Of a stretch of 64,000 nt of DNA, positions 27,074-45,200 are shown piece by piece. The notes below the pieces were generated by a model. The model saw only the letters and a program-made list of their open reading frames with translations, was not told the origin of the DNA and made no database searches. Within the stretch, counting starts at the first letter, position 1, and the number at the start of each line of letters is the position of its first letter. The position numbers were made by a program, and so were the translations under genes. This DNA is from Saccharothrix sp. NRRL B-16348 (GTDB lineage: Bacteria > Actinomycetota > Actinomycetes > Mycobacteriales > Pseudonocardiaceae), in the NCBI RefSeq assembly GCF_001280085.1, contig NZ_LGED01000198.1, positions 62,001-126,000 on the forward strand, written 5' to 3'.

Positions 27074-29272
27074 TCATCCGACGGCTGTCGCGGTCGCTGT
27101 CGAGTACAGCCGCATCGCACCTGGCCTGGACACGACGTCCAGCGTCAACGTGGTGGCGTAGGGCTTGCCGCCACCCCACTCCGGGCGGCGCTGCAGCAGG
27201 CCGAGCCGGCCGCCCACGATCACCATCAGAGGCACGCCCACCATGCACCCGACCACGCCCTCGATGAGGTTCAGCATCGCGTCGTTGGCGAGGTGGAGGT
27301 CGTCGACGAACACGGCCAGCGGCCGTTCCCGCAGCGCCTGGCTGACCACCTGGTTCCAGTCGCGGGCCGCGGCCTGCTTGCCCTCGGCGTCGTAGTTGTC
27401 GCCGTCCTGGCCCGGTTCGAGCAGCGGGGCGAGGCTCTCCATGGCCAGCTCGGTGTTGGCGGGATCACCGAGCACCTGCTGGACCGTGCGGTACAGCTTG
27501 AGCTCCGCGACGTTGGACGAGTCGCCGGGCTGGATGCCGCAGCACGCCGCGAGGATCTCGGCCCGCAGGCCCCACGGGCCGGCGAACGGCGGCGTGCGCA
27601 CCACGTGCAGCGGCGTGCCGTCCACGACCCGGCCCGCGACCCGGCTCTCGAACGTCGACAGGAACCAGCTCTTGCCGCTGCCCGGCACGCCGAGCACGGA
27701 CGCGAGCATCGGCCGCTTCCTGGTCACCGCGAGCATGAGCAGGCTCTCCAGCACGTCCATCTCGTGCTCGTACTCGGCGGGCGGCACGGCGTCGTGCGCG
27801 ATGTCCAGGCAGCGGCAGCCCGCCACCCGCCAGCCCGCCTCACCCGTGCGCTCGAAGGCGATGTGCCCGGCGGTGGCCATCCGGGTGCGCTCGCACACCA
27901 GGACCTCGCCGGGGCCGCCGAGCGAGAGCAGCTCCTCGCAGGCGACCATCAGCGCGCCGTTGCCCGACTGCGAGCCGCCCTGGGCGGCGGCGGAGCGGAC
28001 CGTCGTCTCCCCCGTCGAGACCGCCGTGTGGAACGCGAACCGGCCGGCCCGCGCGTCCAGCTCGGTGCGGTCCCGGATGGCCAGCGCCGCCATGACCGCG
28101 CGCTTGGCGTAGTCGTCGCCGTGCCGGTTGGGCTCGAACAGGGCCAGCGAGTACGACCCGATCGAGGCCAGCACCGCACCGCCGCAGCGCTCGGTCTCCT
28201 CGCGGATGACCGCCGCCACGTCGTGCAGCGTGTCGTCCACCGTCACGCCGTCGTCCCAGCCGCGGGTGCCGATCTCGGCGCGGACGATCAGCGCGCTGGC
28301 CTGCCGCCACGACGTCGCGCGACGGTGGTCGGCGTGCCCGTGGTCGGCGGCGACCGGCTCCGGCTTGCTCTCGAGCCTGCCCTCGGACCGGCTCTCCACC
28401 CTGCTCTCGGTCCTGGGGTCGCCGGCCAGCACCAGGGGCCCGCGCCGGCGCACCGGCTCCACCAGCGGCGCCTCGATCAGCGCGGGCAGCCCCGTCGGCC
28501 TGCCGGGCAGCGCCAACGCGGCCGACTGCTCCAGGATCGACTGCTGGAGCTGCTGGAGCTCCAGGCCGGGGTCCAGCCCCATCTCCTCCGCCAGCGCCAC
28601 CCGGAACCGGGCGTAGACGTTGAGCGCGTCGGCCTGCCGCCCGCACCGGTAGAGGGCGAGCATCAGGTGCGCGATCGAGCGTTCCCGGAACGGCTCGGCC
28701 TCGACCATCTCCTCCAGGTCGCCGAGCACCGCGTAGTGGCCACCGCAGCGCAGCTCGGCCTCGAACCGGTCCTCCACCGCCGCGAGCCGCGACGTCTGGA
28801 TGGACGCCAGCTCGGACCACTCGACGCCCGCCTCGACCAGGTCGGCGAGCACCGGACCGCGCCACAGCGCCAACGCGTCCCGCAGCAGCGACGCCGCCTT
28901 GTCCGGCTGGCCGTCGGCGAGCTCACGGCGCCCGTCGGCGACCAGGCCGCGGAACCGGCACAGGTCGATCTGGTCGGGCTCGACGTGCAGCACGTACCCC
29001 GGCGCCTTGGTCTGCAGCGACACGCCCGAGGCCGCGCCGCCCGCCGTGGCCAGGATCCCGCGCAGGCCCCACACCGCGTTCTGCAGCATCTTCCGCGCCG
29101 ACGCGGGCGGGTCGTCGCCCGTCCACAGCGCGTCGACCAGACCGCTCGTGGACACCACCCGATTCGCGTGCAGGAGCAGGAAGCCCAGCGTGGCTCGTTG
29201 CTTGATTCCGCCGAGTTGAACGGATGTTTCACCGACGTTTAAGTCGAGCGGTCCTAAGACTCGAAAAAGCAT
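27074..29272 (-). CDS. Cluster-situated SARP with degenerate cyclase domain and ATPase
   Basis: 732 residues. N-terminal winged helix (MLFRVLGPLDLNVGE...GGIKQRATLGFLLLHANRVVS), then BTAD to ~255. Residues ~325-470 resemble a class III adenylate/guanylate cyclase (ALIVRAEIG, GGAVLASIGSY, GDDYAKRAVMAALAIRD, FHTAVSTGE, GPGEVLVCERT). Both metal-binding aspartates are replaced (Glu333 and Ser373), so it should sense rather than make nucleotides. An ATPase domain follows, with Walker A GVPGSGKSW (Lys534) and Walker B-like PLAVFVDDLH. It ends abruptly without TPR repeats. Leu6 and Leu11 are TTA codons, implying bldA dependence. Located between tailoring genes and PKS: the probable pathway activator. 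Confidence 0.88.
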   Translation of the reverse strand: MLFRVLGPLDLNVGETSVQLGGIKQRATLGFLLLHANRVVSTSGLVDALWTGDDPPASARKMLQNAVWGLRGILATAGGAASGVSLQTKAPGYVLHVEPDQIDLCRFRGLVADGRRELADGQPDKAASLLRDALALWRGPVLADLVEAGVEWSELASIQTSRLAAVEDRFEAELRCGGHYAVLGDLEEMVEAEPFRERSIAHLMLALYRCGRQADALNVYARFRVALAEEMGLDPGLELQQLQQSILEQSAALALPGRPTGLPALIEAPLVEPVRRRGPLVLAGDPRTESRVESRSEGRLESKPEPVAADHGHADHRRATSWRQASALIVRAEIGTRGWDDGVTVDDTLHDVAAVIREETERCGGAVLASIGSYSLALFEPNRHGDDYAKRAVMAALAIRDRTELDARAGRFAFHTAVSTGETTVRSAAAQGGSQSGNGALMVACEELLSLGGPGEVLVCERTRMATAGHIAFERTGEAGWRVAGCRCLDIAHDAVPPAEYEHEMDVLESLLMLAVTRKRPMLASVLGVPGSGKSWFLSTFESRVAGRVVDGTPLHVVRTPPFAGPWGLRAEILAACCGIQPGDSSNVAELKLYRTVQQVLGDPANTELAMESLAPLLEPGQDGDNYDAEGKQAAARDWNQVVSQALRERPLAVFVDDLHLANDAMLNLIEGVVGCMVGVPLMVIVGGRLGLLQRRPEWGGGKPYATTLTLDVVSRPGAMRLYSTATATAVG

Positions 29273-30106
29273 GGCTCCACCTACCCCCCCGTAGGCTGAC
29301 TTCACGGAAATACCGTACCATGGGCCCTGGTAAACGCCCGGCACAGACAGTGCACAAAGCGACCCTCCGTCACTCGATCGGTCGCATCCGCCAAGCACTC
29401 GCCGTGACCACCGTTGCAGGCACGCACGTCGAGCACCCGACGGGTTGCGGATGGCGGTGACGGCAATCGCACCGCGGATCCGGACAGCGGGCGCGCGAAT
29501 CGAATTCGGATTCCCACTTCCCGTCCGCCGGATCCACTTTTCACACCAATTCGGGTACGGCGCAACGAAAAACCGATCCGGGAATACGGGACCACGTCGC
29601 AGCCGACGCCATTCACCTGAACAGCGGAGCGCGTCCAGCGCATTCGACACCGACCGGCGCACACCACTGCGGAATGCCGCAGCGGGCAATCCCGTCCCGC
29701 GCGGTCCGCCTGAAGTCGCGCACCGCGACGGCGGCACGCCGAACAGGACCCTGCGCGATCTTCCGGCGTGCCGCGCTATTCCGGCGTTACGGTCCAGCGG
29801 CTCGCGGCGGAACGTCCCCGCGAGAGGCGACCCACGAGGCCCGGGTGGCGCGGTCGCGAGGTCGACCGGTGATCAACCGTCCCTCGCGACGCCCTTATAC
29901 TTCGCCCAACTGCCATTTCGAACTCCCCCAGTCGACGACGCCCACGCCGGACCCGCACGTGCCGGTCTCGGCCTGGCCAGTCTTGCGGCCCGATCATCAC
30001 TGCCCGGACACCGTTGGCTCATCCCAGGTCGTGGACACCGGGTGACCCCACGATGACCGAAGGTAGGTAAGCACCGTGTGAAAACGGGCACGCCTGCGGT
30101 GTGAGC
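29273..30106. other. Non-coding region between SARP gene start and PKS end
   Basis: 892 bp separate the SARP start from the last PKS stop. Open frames here lack codon bias and family similarity. Local A/T content is higher near 29470-29600 (AATTCGG words repeated at 29499 and 29550, EcoRI-centred near-palindrome GAATC-GAATTCG-GATTC at 29498). It must contain the SARP promoter, but I could not place -10/-35 elements or a copy of the cluster operator. Confidence 0.5.
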
Positions 30107-30162
30107 GCACGCGCACGACCGGGGCCGGTGAGCAGCCACCGGACCCGGTCGTGGACGCGTGC
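30107..30162 (-). terminator. Terminator of the PKS operon
   Basis: Long hairpin two bases beyond the PKS C stop. GCACGCG (30107-30113) pairs with CGCGTGC (30156-30162), CACGACCGGG (30114-30123) with CCCGGTCGTG (30144-30153), and CCGGTG (30125-30130) with CACCGG (30137-30142), around an AGCAGC loop. Confidence 0.8.
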
Positions 30163-30164
30163 GA

Positions 30165-36179
<6,015 letters not shown>

Positions 36180-36201
36180 GAGTGCTCCCCAGTGGTGGTG
36201 G

Positions 36202-36231
36202 CCCACCCGGCGCGAGGCGCGGCCGGGTGGG
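36202..36231 (-). other. Hairpin in the PKS B-PKS C intergenic gap
   Basis: CCCACCCGGC (36202-36211) and GCCGGGTGGG (36222-36231) pair perfectly over 10 bp with a 10-base loop. It lies in the 101-bp spacer, 23 bases before the PKS C start and next to its GGGGAG ribosome site. Could attenuate transcription, stabilise a processed end or hide the ribosome site. Confidence 0.5.
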
Positions 36232-36280
36232 TTGTCCGTCCCGCGGGCGCGGGTTCTTCCGGTGGTGGCCTGCGACGGCG

Positions 36281-39200
36281 TCAGCGCGAGGCGCGGCCGA
36301 GTTGGTTGTCGATGAAGTCGAACAGCTCCGAGGTGGACGCCTCGGCGAAGTCGGGCCGGGCGCGGTCACCGCCGTTCTCGTTCCAGCGCGTCAGGATCGT
36401 GTGCAGTCGGACGGTGATCTCGTCGCGGTGGTCCTCGTCGTGGCCGATCGCCGCCAGCGCCTCCTCCAGCCGGTCCAGCTCGGCCAGCGCGCGTGGCGTC
36501 GCGGCGGGCGTGAGGCGGTCCAGCAGCGACCCGGCGAGCGCCGCCGGCGTGGGGTGGTCGAACACCGCGGTGGCCTCCAGCCGGACACCGGTCGCGGCGA
36601 CCAGCCGGTTGCGCAGGTCCACCGACGTCAGCGAGTCGAAGCCGAGGTCGCCGAACTGGCGGTCGAGGTCGACCCGGTTCGGGTCGCCGTGGCCGAGGAC
36701 CGCCGCGACCTCCTGCCGGACCGCTTCCTCGACCAGCCCGCGCCGGTCGTCGTCCGCCACGGCGGCCAGTCGTTCGGCCAGCGTGGCGCGCGGGGTCTCG
36801 CGCACGAGACCGAGCAGCAGCGGGCTGGCCGGCATGGCCGACAGCGGTGCGGCGACCACGGCGGGTCGGCCCGCGCGCACGGCGTCCTTCAGCGCACCCT
36901 CCTTCAGCATGGCCTCGTCGGCCAACGCGTTGTCCGCCAAGGCGTCTTCGCGCAGGGCCACGAACACCGCGTGCGGCCGGGTGCGCGCCAACGCCTCCAT
37001 GAACGCGGCGCCCGCGGCGTGGTGCGCCCGGCCGGACGCGCCGAACCAGTCCTCCACGCTCGACACGAGCACGAGCGGCTGGTCGGGGTGCTCCTGGTGC
37101 AGCCGCCACGCCGTGTCGACCGCGGCGCGCAGGGCCGAGGTCAGCGCGTCGTCGTCCAACGCCGCCAGCACCGCGCGGTCGAGGGCCTCGGGCCGGTGCA
37201 CGACCGCGTCGACCAGCTCGGCCGTCTCCTTCACCGCCGCCCTGACCAGCCGCGGCGCGAACGCGCGACCGTCGCGGACCAGCACCTGCGCCTCGCCGGA
37301 GGCCACGATCGGGGCTAGCGACGCGGGTTCGCCGCCCACCAGCACGATCCGGCCCGGCGCCTCCGCCTGCGCGGCGCGCACCAGGCCCCACACGGCGGCC
37401 ACGCCCGGATCGGCCGGGTCGGGGGTGAGGACGACGACCCGGCTGTCGTCGGCGGACCGGGCCCGCAGCTCCGCCAGCACGTGCCGGGTGGCGGTGTGCG
37501 CGGTCGCCACCGGGTCCGGCCCGGCCTCGACCCTGATCACGACCGCCTCGGGCTCGGCCGGCCGGTCCACATCGGACTGGTGATCGCCAGACCGGTGCGT
37601 ATCGGACCGATCGGCCGACTGGTGTTCGGCGGACTGAAGATTGTTCGAGAGGTGCTCGGCCGACGGCAGCTCAAGCGGCGTCCACTCGACCTCGTACAGC
37701 GTGGTGCGGCCGAGCGGTCGGTGCTCGACCGAGTCGACCCGCGCCACCTCCGCGCCCCGCTCGTCCCGGAACACCAGCGCGTCCACGTGGGTGGCGACGC
37801 CCGGCGCCGTGGCGCGCAGACCCCGCCACGACGTGGGCTCCACGTCGTCCCGGACCAGCAGCGCCAGGTCGACCTTGGCGGCGACCGGCGCGCCCGCGGT
37901 CAGCGTGCCCCGCGCGTGCTCGACCCAGCCGTCGTGCCACGCGTGCACCGCGACCGGTCGGGCGCCGTCGTGCGGCGCGCCCACCCTGACCTGGACCCGA
38001 GCGCCGTCCACCACCGGCAGCGACGTGACGTCGAGGTCCACCACGGGGTGCCCGACCTCGCGGCCCGCGTGCCACGCCAGGTCCGCCAGGTCCACGGCGG
38101 TCAGCGGACCGGTGGCCGTGCCGGTGAACAGGACCTCCTCGCTGCCCGCGACCGGCACGGCGGCGTCCAGCACCGGGTGGCCGCTCGCGGTGCGCGGGCG
38201 CGGAGTGAGCCAGTACCGCTCGCGCTGGAACGGGTACGTGGGCAGCACGACCCGGCGGCCGGGGAACGCCGACCAGTCGACCGGCACGTCCCGCGCGTGC
38301 AGGCGGGCGAACAGCTCCGTCGCGGTGTGCCGCTCCGACCGGTCGCGGCGCAGCGCGGGCACCGCCTCCGCGCCCTCCGGCAGCACCGCGTCCACCAGGC
38401 CCGACAGCACCGCGTCCGGCCCCAGCTCGACGAACGTCGTGACGCCCGCGTCGAGCAGCGCCTGGGTGGCGTCGGCGAACCGGACCGCGTCGCGGACGTG
38501 CCGCACCCAGTGCTCCGGGTCGGTCCAGTCGGCGTCGCCGCCGGTCACCGTCGACACGGTCGCGAGCACCGGTTCCCGGTAGGTCAGCGACTCGGCCACC
38601 GCGCGGAACTCGGCCAGCATCGGGTCCATCAGGTGCGAGTGGAACGCGTGGCTGACCACCAACCTCTTGTGCCGGAACCGGGCCGCGTACTCGACCACGG
38701 CCCGCTCCTCGCCGGACAGCACCACCGAGCGGGGACCGTTCACCGCCGCGATCGCCACGCCGGCGGGCAGGTCGAGCTCGTCCTCGGCCGCCTGGACGGA
38801 CACCATCGCGCCACCCGGCGGCAGCGCGCCCATCAGCGAGCCGCGCGCGGCCACCAACTTCGCCGCGTCGTCCAGGGACAGCACGCCGGCGACGTGCGCG
38901 GCGGCGATCTCGCCGACCGAGTGCCCCGTGACGAAGTCGGGTCGCACGCCCCACGACTCCAGCAGTCGCGCCAACGCCACCTCGACCGCGAACAGCGCCG
39001 GCTGCGCGGTGGCGGTGTCGTCCAGCCCGTCGCCGGAGCGGATCGCCTCGCGCACCGGCAGCAGCGAGCACACCTCGTCCAACGCGGTCGCGAACACCGG
39101 GAACGCCCGCGCCAGCTCCTCCCCCATGCCGACGCGCTGCGAACCCTGACCGGTGAACAGGAACGCCAGCCGCCCAGGACGGACCTTCGGCAGCCGCACC

Positions 39201-42200
39201 GCGGAGGTCAGGTCGGCGTGGCGCTCGGCGACGACCACCGCGCGGTGCTCCAGCAACGCCCGGCCCGTGCCCGCGGTGAACGCCAGGTCGGGCAGCGGCA
39301 CGTCGGCCGCGGCCAGGCGCTCCAGCTGCTCCGCCAACGCCTCCGGGGTGCGGGCGGACACCACGACCGGCACGGGTCCGCCCTGCCGCGGGACCTCGGG
39401 TGCCCCGTCGGGCGCCTGCTCCAGCACGACGTGCGCGTTGGTGCCGCTGATCCCGAACGACGACACCGCCGCCCGGCGCGGGCGGTCCACCCGCCACTCC
39501 CAGGGCTCCGTCAGCAGTTCGATCGCGCCGGACGACCAGTCGACGTGCGGGGTCGGCTCGTCCACGTGGAGGGTGCGCGGCAGCACACCGTGCCGCATCG
39601 CCTCCACCATCTTGATGATCCCGCCGACGCCCGCCGCGGCCTGGGTGTGGCCGATGTTGGACTTGAGCGAGCCCAGCGCCAGGGGACGCTCGCGCTCACC
39701 GCCGTAGACCGCGTGCAGCGCCTCGGCCTCGATCGGGTCGCCCAGCGTCGTGCCGGTGCCGTGCGCCTCGACGGCGTCCACGTCGGACGGTCCGAGCCCG
39801 GCCGCCGCGAGGGCCGCGCGGACCACCCGCTGCTGGGCCGGGCCGTTCGGCGCGGTCAGGCCGTTGGACGCGCCGTCCTGGTTGACCGCCGTGCCGCGCA
39901 CCAGGGCGAGCACGGGGTGGCCGAGGCGTCGTGCGTCGGACAGCCGTTCCACCAGCAGCACGCCGACGCCCTCGGACCAGCCGGTGCCGTTCGCGGCGGC
40001 GGCGAACGGCTTGCACCGGCCGTCGGGCGCGAGACCGCGCTGGCGGGAGAACTCGACGAACGCGGTCGGCGTGGACATCACGGTCGCGCCGCCGGCCAGC
40101 GCCAGGTCGCACTCGCCGGACCGCAGCGCCTGCGCGGCCAGGTGCAGCGCCACCAGGGACGACGAGCACGCCGTGTCGACGGTGATCGCCGCGCCCTCCA
40201 GGCCGAGCGCGTAGGCCACGCGACCGGACGCCACGCTGCCCGCCGTGCCGCCGGCGAGGTAGCCCTCCAGCTCCGGCGGCAGCGCGCCGCCGGTGCCGTA
40301 GTCGTGGTACATCAGCCCGGTGAACACCCCGGTCCGGCTGCCCCGCAACGACACCGGGTCGACGCCCGCGCGTTCCAGTGCCTCCCAGGCGGTCTCCAGC
40401 AGCAGCCGCTGCTGCGGGTCGGTGGCCAGCGCCTCGCGCGGCGACATGCCGAAGAACTCGGGGTCGAACAGGTCGGCGTCGTGCAGGAACCCGCCCTCAC
40501 GCGCGTAGGACGTGCCCGTCCGCTCCGGGTCGGGGTCGTAGAGCCCGTCGAGGTCCCACCCGCGGTTGGCCGGGAAGGGGCCGATCGCGTCGACACCGCC
40601 CTCGACCAGCCGCCACAGGTCCTCCGGCGACCGCACGCCGCCCGGGTAGCGGCACGCCATGCCCACGATCGCGATCGGGTCGCCCGCCACGGCCCGCTGC
40701 TCGACGCGCACGGGCGCCGTCGCCCCGGCCAGGTGGGTGGCCAGCGCGTGCGGCGTCGGGTGGTCGAACACCAGCGTGGTGGACAGCCGCTGCCCGGTGG
40801 CCGCGGCCAGCCGGTTGCGCAGTTCCACCGCGGTCAGCGAGTCGAAGCCCAGCTCGGTGAACGCGCGGTCCGCGTCGACGCCGTTCGGGTCGGTGTGGCC
40901 GAGCACCGCCGCGACGTGCGTGCGCACCAGTTCGGTCAGCGCCCGCAGCCGGTCGGCGTCGGACAGGCTCGCGAACCGGTCCGGGGTGGTGGCGGCCTTC
41001 GCCTTGCGCGGCGCGAGACCGCTCAGCGCCGGGTGCGGGTTCTCGCGCAGCGCCGCCCGGTCGACTCCCGTCACGGCCAGCACCGGCGCGCCGGTCGCGA
41101 CCGCGGCGTCGAACGCGGCCAGCGCCTCGTCCGTGCCCATCGGCTTGAGGCCGAGCCTGCCGATCCGCTTGCGGTCCACTTCGGACAGACCGCCGGACAG
41201 CGCGCTCTCCGTCTCCCACAGGCCCCAGGCCAGGGACGTCGCGGGCAGGCCGAGCGAGTGCCGGTGCTCGGCCAGCGCGTCGAGGAACGTGTTGCCCGCC
41301 GCGTAGTTCGCCTGCCCGGCCGTGCCGAGCAGGCCCGCGATGGACGAGTACAGCACGAACGCCTCGACGTCGCCGACGAGCTCGTGCAGGTGCCACGCAG
41401 CGTCGACCTTCGGCCGCAGCACCTCGTCGACCTGCTCGGGGGTGAGCGAGTCGAGCACACCGTCGCGCACCACACCCGCCGCGTGCACCACCGCCGTGAC
41501 GGGGTGTTCGGCGAGCAGTTCGGCGAGCGCGTCCCGGTCCGTGACGTCGCACGCGGCGACGACGACCTCCACGTCGCCCGTCGGCCGGGGCGCCGTGCCG
41601 CTACGGCTGACCAGGACGAGCTTCCGCGCGCCGTGCCTGGTCACCAGGTGCTGGGCCAGCGCGGAGCCGAGCGCGCCGCTCGCGCCGGTGACGAGGACCG
41701 TGTCCCAGGTCGGGCCACGGCCCTCGGGTCGCGGCGTCGGCTCCAGGCGAGGTTCCCGCACGCGGCCGTCGCGGACGAGCGCGAACCGGTCGGGGTGCTC
41801 GGCCTGCGCGCTGCGGACCAGACCGGTGACGGCCGCGTGCGCCAGGTCGTCGCCGACGACGACGCCGAGCCGGCCGTCGTCCCGGGTGAGCCAGTCGCGC
41901 AGCACGCCGAGCGTGTGGTGGACGGCGTGGCGGGCCCGTTCGGGCAGCGTGCCGTCACCGGTCTCGACCTCCGCGGTCGCGTCCGGCTCGACGTCCGACT
42001 CGTGCCACGTGGGCGTCAGCAGCAGCCGGTCGCCGGTCAGGGGCGCGTCGAACGGCCGCAGCACCAGTTCGGCCACGGACACGACCGGGCTGCCCGCGGC
42101 GTCGGCGACCAGCAGCGACACCGACTCCAGGCCGACGGGGGCGATGCGCACGCGGAGCGCGGCGCCCGCCGTGCCGTGGAAGCGCACGCCGTGCCACGAG

Positions 42201-45200
42201 AACGGCAGCAGGGCGGGCCGGTCGTCGACCACGCCGGGCAGCAGCGGGTGCAGCGCGGCGTCGAACAGCGCCGGGTGCACGGTGAACCCGGTGAGCGGCA
42301 CCTCCTCGGGCGACGCGACCTCGGCGAACAGCTCGTCGCCACGCCGCCAGACCCGGCGCAGCCCCCGGAAGACCGGGCCGTAGCCGTAGCCGTGCTCCTG
42401 GAGCCCGTCGTACGTGAAGTCCACTTCGGACGCGTCCGCGGGCGGCCACGCCACCAGGTCGGCCACGTCGACGCCACCGTCCTCGACCGTGCCGGTGGCG
42501 TGCCGGGTCCACGGTTCGTCGTCGTCACGCCGGGAGTGGATCTCCACGGTCGTGTCGGCGCGCACGACCCGCAGCGTCAGCGCGCCGTCGTCGGGCACCA
42601 CGAGCGGCGCGGTGACGGTCAGCTCGGCGACCGGGCCGACGAGTTCCACCAGCGCCGTGCCTGGCACGACGATCGCGCCGTGCACCCGGTGCTCCGCCAG
42701 CCACGGCTGGGTGGCCGCGGAGAGGACGCCGGTGACCACCGTCGAGCCGTCCGGCAGGTCGACCGACGCGCCCAGCAGCGGGTGCCCGGTGGACCGCAGG
42801 CCGGCGGCGGCCACGTCACCGCCCGCCACGGGCCGCAGCCAAAAGCGCTTGCGCTGGAACGCGTACGTGGGCAGCGAGACCTTCCGCGCACCCGGGAACA
42901 CCCGGTCCCAGTCGACGCCGACGCCCTGCACGTGCAGCGCGGCCAGCGCGCTCGCGACCGTGCGGGGTTCGGACTGGCCCGCGCGCAGGAGCGGCACCGG
43001 TCGCACGTCGTCGGTCGCCGAGGCGGCCAGGCCGGACAGGACGGCGTCCGGGCCCAGCTCGACGAGCGTCGTCACGCCTTCCTCGCGCAACGCGACGAGG
43101 GCGTCGTGGAACCGCACCGTCGCGCGGACCTGCTCCACCCAGTACTCCGGGTCGGTCCAGTCCGCGTCCCGCGACACCGTGGACACCGCGGTGATCGACG
43201 GCGGCCGGTAGGTGAGCGTCCGGGCCACCGCGCGCAGGTCCGCGAGCATGGGCTCCATCAGCGGCGAGTGGAACGCGTGGCTCACGGCCAGCCGCTTGCC
43301 GCCCCACGGTTCCGCGGCCCGGAGCACGGCCTCCTCCGGCCCGGACAGCACGACCGATCGCGGACCGTTGACGGCGGCCACCGCCACGCCCTCGGGCAGG
43401 TCCAGCTCGTCCTCGGCGGCCCGCACGGCCACCATGGCGCCACCGGCGGGCAGTGCCTGCATCAACGCGGCCCGCGCGGTCACCAGCTTCGCCGCGTCGG
43501 CCAGGGACAGCACCCCGGCCACGTGCGCGGCGGCGAGTTCGCCGATCGAGTGGCCGACCACGAAGTCCGGGCGCACGCCCCACGACTCGACCAGCCGGAA
43601 CAGCGCCACCTCGACGGCGAACAGCGCCGGCTGCGCGAGACCGGTGTCGTCGAGCCCGTCGCCGGACTCGATCGCCTCGCGCAGGGGTAAGTCGAACCGC
43701 GCGCACACCTCGTCCAGCGCGGCGGCGAACACCGGGTACGTGCGGGCCAGCTCCAAGCCCATCCCGACGCGCTGCGCGCCCTGACCCGTGAACGCGAACG
43801 CGGTCCGGCCCTTGCGCGGGACGACGGCGGCCGGGATGTCGTCCGCGTCGACGCCGGCGGCGCGGTACGGCATCGGCGTGCGGGTCGCGAGGGTGTACGC
43901 GGCGTCCGGCGTCCACTCGACCCCGGCGAGTCGGCGGGCCTGCTCCGCGACCGCCTCCGGCGAGCGACCGCACAGCACGATCGGCACCGGAACGGTCGCC
44001 GGAGCCGTCGGTGGCTCGGTCTCGTCCGGCTCCTCCACGATCACGTGCGCGTTCGTGCCGCCGAAGCCGAACGACGACACCGCCGCCCGGCGCGGCCGGT
44101 CTCCGCGCGGCCACTCGCGGGCCTCGGTCAGCAGCTCGACCGCGCCGGAGGACCAGTCGACGTGCCGGGACGGCTGCTCGGCGTGCAGCGTGCGGGGCTG
44201 CACGCCGTGCCGCATCGCCTGCACCACCTTGATGACGCCGCCGACGCCGGCCGCCGCCTGGGCGTGGCCGATGTTCGACTTCAACGAGCCCAGCCGCACC
44301 GGCTCGGCGCGGTCCCGCCCGTAGGTCGCGAACACCGCCCGCGCCTCGATGGGGTCGCCGAGCGTCGTGCCGGTGCCGTGCGCCTCGACCAGGTCCACGT
44401 CCGCGGCGGACAGCCCGGCGGCGTCGAGCGCGGCCCGGATGACGCGTTCCTGCGCCGGGCCGTTCGGCGCGGTCAGGCCGTTGGACGCGCCGTCGGAGTT
44501 CACCGCGCTGCCGCGGAGCACGGCGAGCACCCGGTGGCCGTTGCGGCGGGCGTCGGACAGCTTCTCCAGCAGCAGCACGCCGACGCCCTCGGCCCAGCCG
44601 GTGCCGTCGGCGTCGTCGGAGAACGACTTGCAGCGCCCGTCGGCGGCCAGGCCGCGCAGCCGGGAGAACTCGACGAACGCGGTCGGCGTGGACATCACCG
44701 TCGCGCCGCCCGCCACCGCCAGCTCGCACTCGCCGCGGCGCAGCGCGTTCGCGGCCAGGTGCATCGCCACCAGCGACGACGAGCAGGCCGTGTCGACGGT
44801 GACGGTCGGGCCCTCCAGGCCGAAGGTGTAGGCCAGCCGACCGGAGGCGATGCTGCCCGCGCTGCCGCTGAACAGGTAGCCCTCGACGCCCTCCGGCGGC
44901 AGGTTCGCCCGCGAGCCGTAGTCGTTGTACATCACGCCGACGAACACGCCCGTCCGGCTGCCGCGCAACGCCTCCGGGTCGAGGCCCGCGTCCTCGAACG
45001 TCTCCCAGGTGGTCTCCAGCAGCAACCGCTGCTGCGGGTCCACTGCCACCGCCTCGCGCGGCGAGAGGCCGAAGAACTCGGCGTCGAACCGGTCGGCGTC
45101 GTGCAGGAAGCCGCCGTGCCGGCTGGTGGACTTGCCGACCCGCTCGGGGTCGGGGTCGTACAGGTCGGCGGGCCAGCCGCGGTCGGTCGGGAACGGGGTC

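Noticed and set aside
29445..30056. 203-codon plus-strand frame between the SARP and PKS C
   Set aside because: Composition is Arg/Pro/Ser-rich, with no codon-position bias, no Shine-Dalgarno and no recognisable motif. It runs through the region expected to hold the SARP promoter.
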